DNA of 64,000 nt, taken from Sorangium cellulosum So ce56 (GTDB lineage Bacteria; Myxococcota_A; Polyangia; Polyangiales; Polyangiaceae). The translations under genes and the position numbers were made by a program. Shown one piece after another: positions 1-9,387 of the stretch. Location: contig NC_010162.1 of the NCBI RefSeq assembly GCF_000067165.1, positions 3,554,501 to 3,618,500 of the forward strand, given 5' to 3'. Below the pieces are notes generated by a model. That model made no database searches and was not told the origin of the DNA. It saw only the letters and a program-made list of their open reading frames with translations. Numbering within the stretch: position 1 is the first letter of the stretch; each line of letters starts with the position of its first letter.

Positions 1-331
1 ACTCGTCCAGCGCCGCCTGGTATTGCCGGTTCGTGAGCTCCTCGTTGCCGCGCATGGCGAGGAGCGCGCTCTGGTCTCCCTGGCTCGTGATCGCCGTGAA
101 CCCTTCGATGAGCTTGCCCTTGAGGTCGCGGGTCTGTGCCGCGATGCCGCCGAGCGACGTCACATGCGCGGTCAGATCCACCACGTGGCGCGCGTGATCG
201 TCCCTGAAGCTCGCGAGCCGCTCCTTGGTATGAGCGTGCTCGCACGCCTCGATGGCGCGGTCGTAAGCGACGATCGCGTCGCGATCGAGCTGGATGAGGT
301 CGTTGAGCACGTCGATGACGTCTCTCGCCAT
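1..331 (-). CDS. PA2169/DUF2383-family four-helix-bundle protein (3' end outside window)
   Basis: About 110 residues are visible, beginning MARDVIDVLNDLIQLDRDAI and continuing with a helical, charged sequence (AYDRAIEACEHAHTKERLASF, then FRDDHARHVVDLTAHV). This pattern of D/E-H pairs spaced along amphipathic helices is that of the ferritin-like DUF2383/PA2169 family, whose members are about 110-150 residues. Function in the family is not firmly known; a metal-binding or stress role is usually proposed. The ATG at 331 is preceded on the minus strand by GGAAGGAG about eight bases upstream, which fixes the start. The gene runs off the left edge before its stop codon. No operon partner is visible upstream, because the next 300 bases hold no convincing gene. 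Confidence 0.75.
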   Translation of the reverse strand, partial: MARDVIDVLNDLIQLDRDAIVAYDRAIEACEHAHTKERLASFRDDHARHVVDLTAHVTSLGGIAAQTRDLKGKLIEGFTAITSQGDQSALLAMRGNEELTNRQYQAALDE

Positions 332-648
332 GATGGACACTCCTTCCGGGATCCCGCTCCGCTCGGACCCCACCGCCCACCACCTGGGGCATTTGCGTGG
401 GGGCGCAAGCCATGCGCACGTCGTCACCGGAACTTGTGGTCGCCGTTGCCACGCCCGGCTCGGCCGCCGCTCGAGGCTGCCGATGGCGGCCGTGGCGGGC
501 GGTCCGGCATCCCGAGCGGCCCGGCAACCTCGACCTGGCACGGACCGTGAAGGCCGTCGAGATACAGGACACGGGGGACGGGAAACCCTGACAGCTTCCG
601 TGGACCGGCGCCGCCAGCGCCGGCGCCGCGGGGAGATGAGATGTGCCT
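332..648. other. Intergenic region without a supported gene
   Basis: About 317 bases between the diverging DUF2383 gene and the small secreted-protein gene. Open frames cross it, but none has codon bias or a ribosome site distinguishing it from background. It should hold the promoters of both flanking genes; I could not assign clear boxes. Confidence 0.4.
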
Positions 649-915
649 ATGAAACGCTCTCTTGGCGGCTCCTCGATGCGCGCCGCGCTCGCGCTGCTCC
701 TCGCCGCCTCCGCGGCTTGCGCCGAGGGGCTCGCGAACGCGCCCAGCATCAACCGCGAATGGACCCCGGAGGACCGTGGTCAGGACGCCATCGCGAATGG
801 CCCGAGCTCCTGCCCCAGGGAAGGCCCCGATCCGCTCTCGCCCCCAGGCGAGCTGCGCGAGATCTGTCCCAAGGCCGCTCCGCCGAGGCTGCCCAGCGCC
901 GCCGCGTCGCCCTGA
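649..915 (+). CDS. Small secreted or lipoprotein-like protein
   Basis: An 88-residue product starting MKRSLGGSSMRAALALLL. A basic N-terminus is followed by a hydrophobic stretch and then AASAAC-AEG, which could be a weak lipobox or a type I cleavage region. The mature part is short, Pro- and Glu-rich (INREWTPEDRG, then PPGELREICPK) and has two cysteines besides the one at the cleavage region; no known domain is recognised. The ATG at 649 is preceded by GGGGAGATGAG at a normal distance, while a GTG two codons upstream is the alternative. The coding call rests on signal-like N-terminus and ribosome site only. Confidence 0.5.
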   Translation: MKRSLGGSSMRAALALLLAASAACAEGLANAPSINREWTPEDRGQDAIANGPSSCPREGPDPLSPPGELREICPKAAPPRLPSAAASP

Positions 916-1140
916 GCGCAGCCGGCCCGCGCCAGAAAGCCTCGCTGCGCCCATTGACCTCACGTTCGCGCACGCAGGAGCGCGCGGCGAGCTCGGCACG
1001 CAAGGGTCCTTCTGCGGTCGACCGCTTCCACGATTCGACCGACCGGACGTGGTTGTGCCTGCCAGCGCGAAGGCAGAATGTCCCGGCTGAGGCGAACTGC
1101 CTCATGGAGAAGGAACGATCATCAGGGCTCCGGTCCGCCT

Positions 1141-2916
1141 CTACGGCTCGGGCGCGCCAGCTCCCGCCGCGGCGCCCGCCGCGGGGGGGCGACTCCGCCG
1201 CTCGCCCGCGGGGCACTCGCGGTGCCCGGCGCCTGCCGCGTCGACCGTGAGTTGGCCGGTCCGGCGCGGCTGCCGCGCGGTCGGGATGGTGATGGGCTCC
1301 TCGATGAGCTCCGGCGCCAGGGCGCCGCGGGCGGGGATGAAGCGCGGCTCGCCGGGCTTGTGATCGTCGGCCACCTTCCACGCGCGCGGCACCTTCCTCA
1401 GCCCGACGGGATAGAGGGTGAGGCCGTCGCGGTGGACGTGAATCCGCAAGAAGTTCTTGTAGTCCTGGATCCGGAGCGCCGAGAACGCTTCGTTGCCGTG
1501 CCGCCGCGCGACGTTGAGCGAGATCAGGAGATAGACGCCCATGATCGTCGACCCGACCACGGCGCCGGTGGCGCCGACGAAGAGCGTCACGCCGAGGAGG
1601 CTCCACATGGACATGGACGGGAGGTCCCGGAGGTCGACGCCGAGCAGCGCGCCGCCGAGGTGCGCGAGCCCCAGCGCCGCCCCGAGGTGCGCGAGCGCGT
1701 GGAGCGAGCCCGCGAACCGGCGATACCAGGTCTTGTAGGTGTCCGTGAAGACGATGAACACGAGCACGACGACGAGGACCCACCCCACGGCCCCCGGCCC
1801 TGGGCGGGGCAGCGTCAGGGAGGAGAGCATGTAGACGAAGGCGGCCGCAGGCCAGAAGCCGAGGTTGTGCCGAGCGAACGAGAGGTTGCGCCAGGCGAGC
1901 CGGCGCGACTCCGACTCTGATGGAAACGAGGCACGCAACATGTAAGGGCGCTGGTCGGCGCCCGCGCCGGAGCGGACCACGGTGACCGGCTCGCCGTGGG
2001 TCGGGTGGAGGAACGCGCCGCCGCCGCCGGCGATGATGTTTTGCCGGCCGTCCGCGGACTCGTGGCGGCGATAGTGGTGCAGATCTCCGGCGATGCGCGC
2101 GACGATCTCGACCCCGGGCCGCGCGTCGGCGAGCTGCTTCTCGAAGAAGGCGAGGTTGCTCTGGAGCTCTGGGTTGTAGATGGCGCCCTTCACCCAGTCG
2201 GGCTCGGCGGTGCAGAGGATCACGCGATCGCCGTCGCGCATGTCGTGCGTCGCGAGCTTGCAGAAATACTCGATCTGCGGCTGGTCGATGTCGGACTCGA
2301 GCTGGATGTCGACGCCGAGCAGCCAGAAGCCGTGGGGCAGCTTCAGCGCGAAGTAGCTCCGCGACTGGAACGTCTTCCAGGCGCCGAGCGTGCGTTTCTG
2401 GCCGAAGAGGCGCATGAAGCTCATCAGCCCGTCGTACCAGTCGTGGTTGCCAGGGATGGCGAACAGGTGCGGCGGATCCGTCACATCGGCCTTCGGGAGC
2501 GCGGCCGCGTAGGGCTCGACGAGCCGGGTCCAGTACGCCTGACGCGTGGCCGAAGGGTAGACCTGGTCGCCGCCCATGATGAGCACCTCTCCGCGCCTCG
2601 TCTCCCGGCCGCCCAGCGAGAGGACCGGCCGTGCGAGGAGGCTCGCGATCGCGTAGGTGGGGTTGAAGCCATCGCCTGTGTCCGCCACGTAGTCGATCCA
2701 GAGCTCGTCGCGCATGACGCCGTTTCGGACGGCATAGTCGAAGGGCGGCTGCGGCCCCGCGATCGCCTCGAGGAGGCGGAAATCGCCGCGCGCGCCCATC
2801 AGGCGGGAGACGGTCATGTCGAGCGCGGAGCGGGCCAGCTGGAAGGGGCTGTACCAGCACGTCATGACGCTCTGCTGGAGCGCCGCGAGCCGCTCGCGAT
2901 CCGGGCGATCGATCAT
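1141..2916 (-). CDS. Membrane-anchored calcineurin-like metallophosphoesterase
   Basis: A 591-residue protein whose first 300 residues carry metallophosphoesterase motifs: a GDGF element near residue 81, MGGDQVYP near 115, the diagnostic IPGNHDWYDG near 155, and AGDLHHYRRHE near 287. These supply the Asp, Asn and His ligands of the two-metal site that hydrolyses phosphomono- or diesters. The second half (about residues 350-480) has four or so hydrophobic segments, so the catalytic domain is probably tethered to the inner membrane; the last 100 residues are charged. The start at 2916 is preceded by GGAGGG. An overlapping ATG four bases upstream is in another frame. Substrate cannot be told from sequence. 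It lies 96 bases from mfd but is probably transcribed separately. Confidence 0.85.
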   Translation of the reverse strand: MIDRPDRERLAALQQSVMTCWYSPFQLARSALDMTVSRLMGARGDFRLLEAIAGPQPPFDYAVRNGVMRDELWIDYVADTGDGFNPTYAIASLLARPVLSLGGRETRRGEVLIMGGDQVYPSATRQAYWTRLVEPYAAALPKADVTDPPHLFAIPGNHDWYDGLMSFMRLFGQKRTLGAWKTFQSRSYFALKLPHGFWLLGVDIQLESDIDQPQIEYFCKLATHDMRDGDRVILCTAEPDWVKGAIYNPELQSNLAFFEKQLADARPGVEIVARIAGDLHHYRRHESADGRQNIIAGGGGAFLHPTHGEPVTVVRSGAGADQRPYMLRASFPSESESRRLAWRNLSFARHNLGFWPAAAFVYMLSSLTLPRPGPGAVGWVLVVVLVFIVFTDTYKTWYRRFAGSLHALAHLGAALGLAHLGGALLGVDLRDLPSMSMWSLLGVTLFVGATGAVVGSTIMGVYLLISLNVARRHGNEAFSALRIQDYKNFLRIHVHRDGLTLYPVGLRKVPRAWKVADDHKPGEPRFIPARGALAPELIEEPITIPTARQPRRTGQLTVDAAGAGHRECPAGERRSRPPAAGAAAGAGAPEP

Positions 2917-3012
2917 CCATCCCTCCGCTCAAGGGAGATTATCACCGCCGGAGCGCCGCGTCGCCTCGGCCGCGCGCTTCAGCGGGGGGCGACGACGTCG
3001 TGGGCACTCACG

Positions 3013-6000
3013 CTATGCTAGATCGCTGCCATCCTTGAGACAGCCGGCGAGCTCGCTCAGGAGCTTGTCGGTCGCCTCGAGACCGCTCGTGAAGGCTTCG
3101 CCCTCCTTGGCTCGGCGGGTGAGGCGCATGTCGGGCGAGAGTCGGTAGGGTGAGGCCTTCGGCTGGACCAGCTTGAGCACCTTGGCATGATCGAGCGGGG
3201 TGTCCTCGCGCAAGTGCAGCGTCACGCCCTTGGCGCTCGCCTCGCATGCGAGCGCCTTCAGCCGGCGCAGCTCGGTCTTGAGCCGCATGAGGTGCACGAA
3301 CCGGCGCGCCTCGAGCGGAGGCGGGCCGAAGCGATCCTCCATCTCGACCGCGAGATCCTGCACGTCCTCGGTCGAGGCGGCACCGGCGAGCCGCTTGTAG
3401 AGGGAGAGGCGTACGCCTACGTCGGAAATATACTCTTCTGGCAGAAGCGCGTCGGCGTCGAAGGAGAGCTCGGTGTCGACGTCGTGGACCACGGGTTCGC
3501 CGCGCAGCTCGTGGACGGCCTCGTCGAGCATCTGGCAGAAGAGCTCGAAGCCAACCTGGGCGACGGTGCCGCTCTGCTCGGCGCCGAGGAGGTCGCCGGA
3601 GCCGCGAAGCTCCAGGTCGAGCGAGGCGATCTGGAAGCCGGAGCCGAGCTCGGTGTGGCGCTCGAGGGCCTCGATGCGGGCGCGGGCCTCGTCGGTCATG
3701 GCGTTCGGGGGCGGGACGATGAGGTAGCAGTAAGCGCGCTCCTTGGAGCGGCCGACGCGGCCGCGCAGCTGGTAGAGCTGCGAGAGGCCGAACATGTCGG
3801 CGCGGTCGATGAGGATCGTGTTGGCGCGGGGGATGTCGAGACCGCTCTCGATGATGGCGGTGGCGCAGAGGACGTCGTAGCGCCCCTCGACGAAGTCGAG
3901 CATCGCCTGCTCGAGGCTCTGCTCGCTCATCTGGCCGTGGGCGACGCAGATGCGGGCGCTCGGGACGAGCTCGGCGAGGCGGGCGGCGCGCTCGTAGAGG
4001 CCCTCGACGCGGTTGTAGACGTAGAACACCTGGCCGCCGCGGCCGAGCTCGCGGAGGACGGCCTCGCGGAGGACGGCCTCGTCGTGGCGGGTCACCACGG
4101 TGCGGATGGCGCGGCGATCGACCGGGGGGGTCGTGATGATCGACATGTCGCGGAGGCCGGAGACCGCCATCTGGAGGGTACGGGGGATGGGGGTGGCCGA
4201 GAGCGTGAGGACGTCGACGTTGGTCTTGAGCGCCTTGATACGCTCCTTGTGGGTGACGCCGAAGCGCTGCTCCTCGTCGACGACGAGGAGGCCGAGCCGC
4301 TTGAAGTGGACGTCCTTGGAGAGGAGGCGGTGGGTGCCGATCACGACGTCGACGCTGCCGTCGCGGAGGCCGCGGGAGACCTCGTCCTGCTCCTGCTTGC
4401 TCTGGAAGCGGGACATGACGCGGACCTCGATGGGGTAGGAGGCCATCCGGGATCGGAAGCTGAGGTAGTGCTGCTGCGCGAGCACCGTGGTTGGGCAGAG
4501 GACGGCGACCTGCCTGCCGGCGTTTGCGGCGCGGAAGGCGGCGCGGATGGCAACCTCGGTCTTTCCGAACCCGACATCGCCGCAGACGAGGCGGTCCATC
4601 GGACGGCCGGACTCGAGGTCGGCCGTAACCTCGGTGATCGCCCGGGCCTGGTCGGGCGTCTCGTCGAAGGGGAAGGTCGCTTCGAAGGCGCGGTAATCGT
4701 CGTCCGGCGGTGGAACGGGCTCCGCCGTGGCGGCGCGGCGCTCGGCGTAGAGGCGGAGGAGCTCGTCGGCCATCTTGCGGACGCTCTTCTCGACCCGCGC
4801 CTTTGTCTTGGCGAACGTCTGCCCGCCGAGCCGATCGAGCTTGGGGGTGCCTTCGCCGCCGCTGAACTTCTGGATCTGGTTCAGGCGGTAGACCGGGAGG
4901 TAGAGCTTGTCGCCGCCGGCGTACTCGACGGCGATGAGATCGACCGTGGTTGACCCGACCTGCTTGTGGACGAGGCCAAGATACCGCCCGATGCCGTGCT
5001 CTACGTGGACAACGTGGTCGCCGACGCCGAGGTTGCGGAGGTCCTCGAGGAAGGCCTGCGACGGCTTCGTGGAGGAGGCGGCGGCGCGTGCGGCGCGGCG
5101 GTGAGCGCGGGCACCGAAGATTTCCTCCTCCGTGACCAGCGCGAGCCCCTCGGCAGGAGCGATGACGCCGCGCGCAAGAGAGCCCGTGACGACGAGGGCC
5201 GTGTCGCGCGGAGAGGCGGAGCTGCTGCCATCGAAGAACGCGGGGTCGAACGGACCCAGGTTGGCCTTCACCCGCACGTCGCGATGGCGGAGCAGGGCGA
5301 CGAGGCGCTCAACCTGGGTCTGCGCGCGTGCAGCGATAAGAACTCGTAGGCCTGCTTCTTGCCAGGCGACCACGCGACGAACGAGCGGGTCGAGAGCGCC
5401 GTGCTTGCCGCGTGACGCGCGAGCCGTCTTGATGGCGCGCTCGAGGTCCGACTGGTCGCGCGTCGCGAGCGACGGGACGTCCTCAGGGACGACCTCGAAG
5501 CGCTCCAGCGAGTTCCGGTTTTCCGCAGCACCCTCAACCCCGGTGCGGTGCAGGGCAAGCACGGCACGCGCGCCGAGCCACGAGGCAACGTGTGCCTCGT
5601 CCTCGTAGAAGGAGGCCAGCGGGAAGTGCGGCTCACGGTCCTTGTGGCTCCGATCGGCCCCAGCGCGACCGAGCTCGTTTCGCACGGCGGCGGTGACGGA
5701 GGACGGGTCCTCAAGGAGGATGAGCGCGTCGTCGGGCAGGTACGACGTGAAGGAGGCGAGATCGATGAAGGCAGGCAAGTAGCCTTCGGCCCCGAAGAAG
5801 GCGCGGCCGCTCGCGACGTCGTCGACCAGCGCGCGCGCCTTGGTTGAGGGGAAGTCGATGACGTCACACGCGGCGCGTACCCGCTGGCGGGCCCGCTCGA
5901 CATTGGCAGGCGTGAGGATCGCCTCGCGCGCCGGCGGGATCCAGACCTCCTTCACGTCGGCGACCGTGCGCTGGTCGTCGGGGTTGAAGGTCTTGATCGA

Positions 6001-6807
6001 TGCGACGATGTCCCCGTAAAAGTCGATTCGCACCGGCAGCTCGGCGGAAGGCGCCCAGACATCGAGGAGGGCGCCGCGGACGGCGAAGGTGCCGGGGTCT
6101 TCCACGAGGGGGCTGCGGACGTAGCCCGATGCACCGAGGCGGGCCGAGAGCGCGTCGCGATCCATCTCCTGCTCGGCGATGACGAGCTCGGCGTGTTCGG
6201 TGATCTCGTCCCTGGATACGACCTTGCGGATGAGCGCGGTGATGGGGCAGACGAGGACCGACCAGGGAAGGTCCATGCCGAGGTGGAAGAGCGTGGCGAG
6301 GCGGGTCTGGGCGCCCCGGCGGTCCGGGTTGACATCCGCGTAAGGGCTGGCCTCGTTCGGCAGGTAGAGAAGGACGCGGCCGAACGTGGTCGAGCCGGCG
6401 GCCTCGGCGTCATCGGCATCCCGATCGACGAGCAGGAACGAGGTATCGGCCGCCAGAGCGCGGGCGCTGTCGACGTCGGGGGTGAGGGCGATGAGCCGGC
6501 GCCCAGCGACGGCCGCGACGAGGCGGCGGATGACGAGGGCGCCGGCCGAGCCGGCCGAGCCTGTGACATGACGGGTGCCAGGCGGCGCCGCGGCGAGCTC
6601 TGCGGCGAGCTCACGGGGCGTGACGACCCGGCGGTCTGCTGGGAGGTCGAACGACGGGAGCGGCTCGAAGTCGGCCGGCGTGGAGGCGGGCGGGCCGCTG
6701 GTAGCGGTATCGTTCGAGGCGCTGTCGTCGACGTGGCCTGAGAGCTCGGCGATCGTGGCGCTGAGCGGGGAGCTCGAGGTGGAAGTGAGGGAGCGCTCGG
6801 GGGGCAT
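3013..6807 (-). CDS. mfd: Transcription-repair coupling factor Mfd
   Basis: A roughly 1264-residue SF2 translocase that removes RNA polymerase stalled at DNA lesions and recruits UvrA. Order of domains: a Ser/Thr/Pro-rich leader, UvrB-like region, RNA polymerase-interacting CarD-like domain near residues 600-660 (VGDHVVHVEHGIGRYLG), Walker A GDVGFGKTE near 750, Walker B region DEEQRFGV near 850, helicase C region (ATAIIESGLDIP, then QLRGRVGRS), and a C-terminal TRCF domain (DLLGAEQSG, ALLPEEYI). It is slightly longer than the usual 1150-1200 residues because of the N-terminal extension. An upstream ATG at 6828 is in frame, but it sits in a TATGCT stretch that could be a -10 box, so I prefer ATG 6807 (MPPERS). 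The stop is TAG at 3013-3015. Confidence 0.97.
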   Translation of the reverse strand: MPPERSLTSTSSSPLSATIAELSGHVDDSASNDTATSGPPASTPADFEPLPSFDLPADRRVVTPRELAAELAAAPPGTRHVTGSAGSAGALVIRRLVAAVAGRRLIALTPDVDSARALAADTSFLLVDRDADDAEAAGSTTFGRVLLYLPNEASPYADVNPDRRGAQTRLATLFHLGMDLPWSVLVCPITALIRKVVSRDEITEHAELVIAEQEMDRDALSARLGASGYVRSPLVEDPGTFAVRGALLDVWAPSAELPVRIDFYGDIVASIKTFNPDDQRTVADVKEVWIPPAREAILTPANVERARQRVRAACDVIDFPSTKARALVDDVASGRAFFGAEGYLPAFIDLASFTSYLPDDALILLEDPSSVTAAVRNELGRAGADRSHKDREPHFPLASFYEDEAHVASWLGARAVLALHRTGVEGAAENRNSLERFEVVPEDVPSLATRDQSDLERAIKTARASRGKHGALDPLVRRVVAWQEAGLRVLIAARAQTQVERLVALLRHRDVRVKANLGPFDPAFFDGSSSASPRDTALVVTGSLARGVIAPAEGLALVTEEEIFGARAHRRAARAAASSTKPSQAFLEDLRNLGVGDHVVHVEHGIGRYLGLVHKQVGSTTVDLIAVEYAGGDKLYLPVYRLNQIQKFSGGEGTPKLDRLGGQTFAKTKARVEKSVRKMADELLRLYAERRAATAEPVPPPDDDYRAFEATFPFDETPDQARAITEVTADLESGRPMDRLVCGDVGFGKTEVAIRAAFRAANAGRQVAVLCPTTVLAQQHYLSFRSRMASYPIEVRVMSRFQSKQEQDEVSRGLRDGSVDVVIGTHRLLSKDVHFKRLGLLVVDEEQRFGVTHKERIKALKTNVDVLTLSATPIPRTLQMAVSGLRDMSIITTPPVDRRAIRTVVTRHDEAVLREAVLRELGRGGQVFYVYNRVEGLYERAARLAELVPSARICVAHGQMSEQSLEQAMLDFVEGRYDVLCATAIIESGLDIPRANTILIDRADMFGLSQLYQLRGRVGRSKERAYCYLIVPPPNAMTDEARARIEALERHTELGSGFQIASLDLELRGSGDLLGAEQSGTVAQVGFELFCQMLDEAVHELRGEPVVHDVDTELSFDADALLPEEYISDVGVRLSLYKRLAGAASTEDVQDLAVEMEDRFGPPPLEARRFVHLMRLKTELRRLKALACEASAKGVTLHLREDTPLDHAKVLKLVQPKASPYRLSPDMRLTRRAKEGEAFTSGLEATDKLLSELAGCLKDGSDLA

Positions 6808-6828
6808 CGGCGCAGCGCGGTCTAGCAT

Positions 6829-7314
6829 AGGCGGCGCGATTCGACCCGCGGTCTCGACCCGACCGTCGCGGTCTCGACCCGACCGTGGTTCGTGCTACGC
6901 GGTGGTTCGTGCCACGCGGGGCACCACCCCACCGTGCTGCGGCCGGGGACGTCGTAGCGGGGGCGCTACGCGACGCGCACGCCAGCTCGGTCCGGCCCCG
7001 AATCGCCTATCGTCACGATGGTGCTGTAGACTCTCGACTCCACTCCATGCAGACATTTCGACCGCTCGGACTCTGTGCACGCCAAGCCTGGCAACCTCGA
7101 GCAAACCCGAGCTGGCGAGCCAGGACGCCTGCCGGCCAGCCGAATCGTCCATTGTTGAGCATGAATCGAGCCTTGAAGGAGATCGAGCGCTTGGTCCTGC
7201 CCGTCGCCTGCAACAACGCCATATCCAGGCGTCGGTCGTGTTGTGCGGCGAGCGAACCGATGTTCCCGTTTTTCGATCTTAAGTAAATTGTGTCAACATG
7301 TGCTGGTCCTGCAT
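6829..7314. other. Intergenic region with short tandem duplications, less GC-rich than flanks
   Basis: 486 bases upstream of mfd and downstream of the transposase gene. It contains two back-to-back tandem duplications (6847-6886 and 6885-6918). From about 7000 the composition turns visibly less GC-rich, continuing into the transposase gene. A minus-strand frame through 7013-7280 is open, but has no start, ribosome site or recognisable similarity; it may be relic sequence of the element. Confidence 0.45.
6847..6918. repeat. Two adjacent tandem duplications (20 bp x2, then 17 bp x2)
   Basis: CGCGGTCTCGACCCGACCGT occurs at 6847-6866 and again at 6867-6886. It is followed directly by GTGGTTCGTGCTACGCG (6885-6901) and GTGGTTCGTGCCACGCG (6902-6918), one mismatch apart. 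They lie in the upstream region of mfd. Confidence 0.9.
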
Positions 7315-8238
7315 CTATGCGGCTGCAGGCTCGCCCTCGTTGACGGTGACCCCGTGGAACACGCGCATCCACCACGTACCCGCAGGGAAAATTACGCTGC
7401 GTACACCTGCACGCCATTGATTCATCGAATGTCGGTATGCGATGCGGAAGGCTTGGACGGCCTCGATGGCGGCGTTCTTTGCGTCTGCCTGCCGGCGGCC
7501 GATTGCGAATGTTGGATTGAGATCGCGAAGTGGTTCGATGCTCGTTGCTCGCTTGTAAGGAGAAATGTTTCTCGCGCGCGCAGCCCCGAGGAAACCAAGC
7601 CTTTGTCGCTGTAGGGTAGCGTGAGCCTGTCTCTCGTGCAGCTCGATCCGTTCTGTGATCTCGCGGCGAAATTTGTCGGCATTGGAATCGCCGATCGACG
7701 GTGGAAGCGTGATCGCAAGTGCTACGTCGGTTGGCCATTCGGGGTTCTGTGGATTGAAGTATATTTCCGGGCGTTGGGCGCGCAGCTCGCCGCAGCCGAT
7801 GTCGCCGACGAGCACCTTGGCTCCTGGCCACTCATGCGCATGCCGTACGAGACCAGCAGTGACCGGATTTGCTAGGGTGTAAGCGATCTTCTCCACCAGA
7901 GCGTCCCGTGTTGCTAGCCGTACCACGCTCGTTGCTCGATCGTCCCACACCGTCCCCTCCCACGCGCGCAAGATCTTGGTCCCGAGAGCGACAAGCCGAT
8001 GGAATCTCTGCAAAAATCGTGGGAGCTCACCGTGTGTGTCTGTGACAACGATATGAATGTGCGTGGACATCACGCAAAGGGCGTGTACGAGGATGCCATA
8101 GCGATGGGCGGAGATCGCCAGGGTATAGATCACGAGCCGTGTGATCGCGGAATCGGGGCGGAAGAGAAAATGCCGTCGCAGTACACGGCGGGTGAGAAGA
8201 TACGTAGCGCCGGGGACGATCGCACGAGGCTGGCTCAT
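7315..8238 (-). CDS. RayT / IS200-like HUH transposase
   Basis: A 307-residue protein of the REP-associated tyrosine transposase (Y1 transposase) group, which cuts and joins single-stranded DNA. The N-terminal part reads GATYLLTRRVLRRHFLF, and the HUH metal-binding motif appears as CVMSTHIHIVVTD near residue 65, followed by FLQRFHRLVAL. The C-terminal half is an extension (RDLNPTFAIGR, then FPAGTWWMRVF) of the kind I recall from transposase-like proteins in myxobacteria; its function is unknown. Start ATG 8238 (MSQPRAIVPG) fits the family; a longer in-frame start at 8346 adds 36 residues with no match. Codon use is less GC-rich than its neighbours, which suggests horizontal acquisition. I did not find convincing terminal repeats. 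Confidence 0.85.
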   Translation of the reverse strand: MSQPRAIVPGATYLLTRRVLRRHFLFRPDSAITRLVIYTLAISAHRYGILVHALCVMSTHIHIVVTDTHGELPRFLQRFHRLVALGTKILRAWEGTVWDDRATSVVRLATRDALVEKIAYTLANPVTAGLVRHAHEWPGAKVLVGDIGCGELRAQRPEIYFNPQNPEWPTDVALAITLPPSIGDSNADKFRREITERIELHERQAHATLQRQRLGFLGAARARNISPYKRATSIEPLRDLNPTFAIGRRQADAKNAAIEAVQAFRIAYRHSMNQWRAGVRSVIFPAGTWWMRVFHGVTVNEGEPAAA

Positions 8239-8514
8239 GCCTGACGGGTATGTCAAGCGCCGTGCCAGACTCGAAATAGGCTGATTTTTGAGGATTTGGG
8301 TGATCGGGGAGGTGGCGGCCGTCATCCTCTTCGCCACCTGCGCCACCCAGTCGTCAGGTCGGGGGGCAGAGCAGAGCGTGTGCGTAGCGCAACATCAGTC
8401 GAGCGCGACGTCGCAATGTGGCTCGGTAGACAGCGGCTGCTGCGAAGACCATGAAGGGGATGCTGGCGATCCATCGTGGGCCGGTAACAGAACCAAAGAA
8501 ATAGCTCAACAATT
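8239..8514. other. Intergenic gap upstream of the transposase gene
   Basis: 276 bases of mixed composition between the end of the beta-barrel-like gene and the transposase start. No gene, strong hairpin or clear promoter was seen. Confidence 0.4.
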
Positions 8515-9387
8515 CTAAAGGTGGACGCCGCCTCCCAGCGATACCCCCCATGTAGTCGCCCCTCGCTGCCCGGTCAGCCCGGACGGCGCATCCAGGTTGA
8601 CGGCAACCTGGGAGCGTACGAACACCGGCTCGATTTCGACATTCGCATACAAGATTGCTGCCCATTGTGAGAAATCTCGCCCTGCGAGCGGCGCCGACTG
8701 CGCGAGCATCTGCACTCGCACTCCGGGCGTCAGCGGACCCATCCGCAAGCCCGCGTGAGCGGCGGCCACGACCGCCAGCCGAGACGGGTTGGAGTTCACG
8801 GAAACGAGCACGGCTGGATCAAACTCAGCGCCAACGATCACCGGGATGGACAGCTCCGCCCGGCTGCGGAGCAACAGCGCGATCGGGATCGCGTTTGGTG
8901 CCCACATCCAGTAATCCGCGAACCCGCGCGCGGCCGTAGCTACCGCGTAGTTGTACTCGGCCTCCGTATTCTTCGGGATGGTGCCAGGGAACGTCGTCAC
9001 TGGCGGTGCAACCCCGACCCCGGCATAGATCGAGCGGTTTCGCTCCTCGAGAAGCGCCGCCTGCACGGTCACGAACGGATTCCCGAAGCGAAACGACGAG
9101 CGCCGCGCCTCGCCCTCGATCCGAAACGTAGTCCAGGCCGAGGTGACGTCCGTGGTTGCGAGCAGCCAGCTGTTCAGGCGAACGCCCGCTGCCACCTGCG
9201 GCGCGACATGAATAGTAGCCACCGTCCGATCCTGCGGTGAAGCTGTGAAAATACCGTACAGCGCAACATGGCCGCGGCCACCAGGTCGCGACGGAATGTC
9301 CCCCGTCGTCTGTGCCCAGCTCGGCGCCGCTCCGACCGAGGCAACCACGGTGACCGTGAGCGCGAGCCCGCGCGCTCTCCTCCTCAC
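8515..9387 (-). CDS. Secreted, beta-barrel-like outer-membrane protein
   Basis: A 290-residue protein starting GTG (VRRRARGLALTVTVVASVG), with an Arg-rich N-region, hydrophobic core and ASVGAAPSWA-Q cleavage region typical of a Sec signal peptide. The mature part alternates polar and hydrophobic residues (VALYGIFTASPQDR, VSIYAGVGVAPP-like stretches, AAILYANVEIEPVF) and ends GVSLGGGVHL, the pattern of an outer-membrane beta-barrel; no specific family is recognised. The GTG overlaps the stop of the preceding NHL gene as GTGA, indicating translational coupling and a shared transcript. It is the last gene of the three-gene operon running from 10447, so the barrel and the two lipoproteins probably act together at the outer membrane. 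The function is unknown. Confidence 0.7.
   Translation of the reverse strand: MRRRARGLALTVTVVASVGAAPSWAQTTGDIPSRPGGRGHVALYGIFTASPQDRTVATIHVAPQVAAGVRLNSWLLATTDVTSAWTTFRIEGEARRSSFRFGNPFVTVQAALLEERNRSIYAGVGVAPPVTTFPGTIPKNTEAEYNYAVATAARGFADYWMWAPNAIPIALLLRSRAELSIPVIVGAEFDPAVLVSVNSNPSRLAVVAAAHAGLRMGPLTPGVRVQMLAQSAPLAGRDFSQWAAILYANVEIEPVFVRSQVAVNLDAPSGLTGQRGATTWGVSLGGGVHL

Noticed and set aside
749..2932. Long minus-strand frame overlapping the metallophosphoesterase
   Set aside because: Arg/Ala/Pro-rich product without domains; it is the out-of-frame shadow of the metallophosphoesterase gene.
3187..4953. 588-codon plus-strand frame opposite mfd
   Set aside because: Antisense to the well-supported mfd helicase; composition (Glu/Ala/Gly/Val-rich) is typical of antisense frames in GC-rich genes.
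7013..7831. Minus-strand frame extending past the transposase gene
   Set aside because: Its first part overlaps the transposase in another frame and its last 85 codons have no start or similarity; possibly relic sequence but not a supportable gene.
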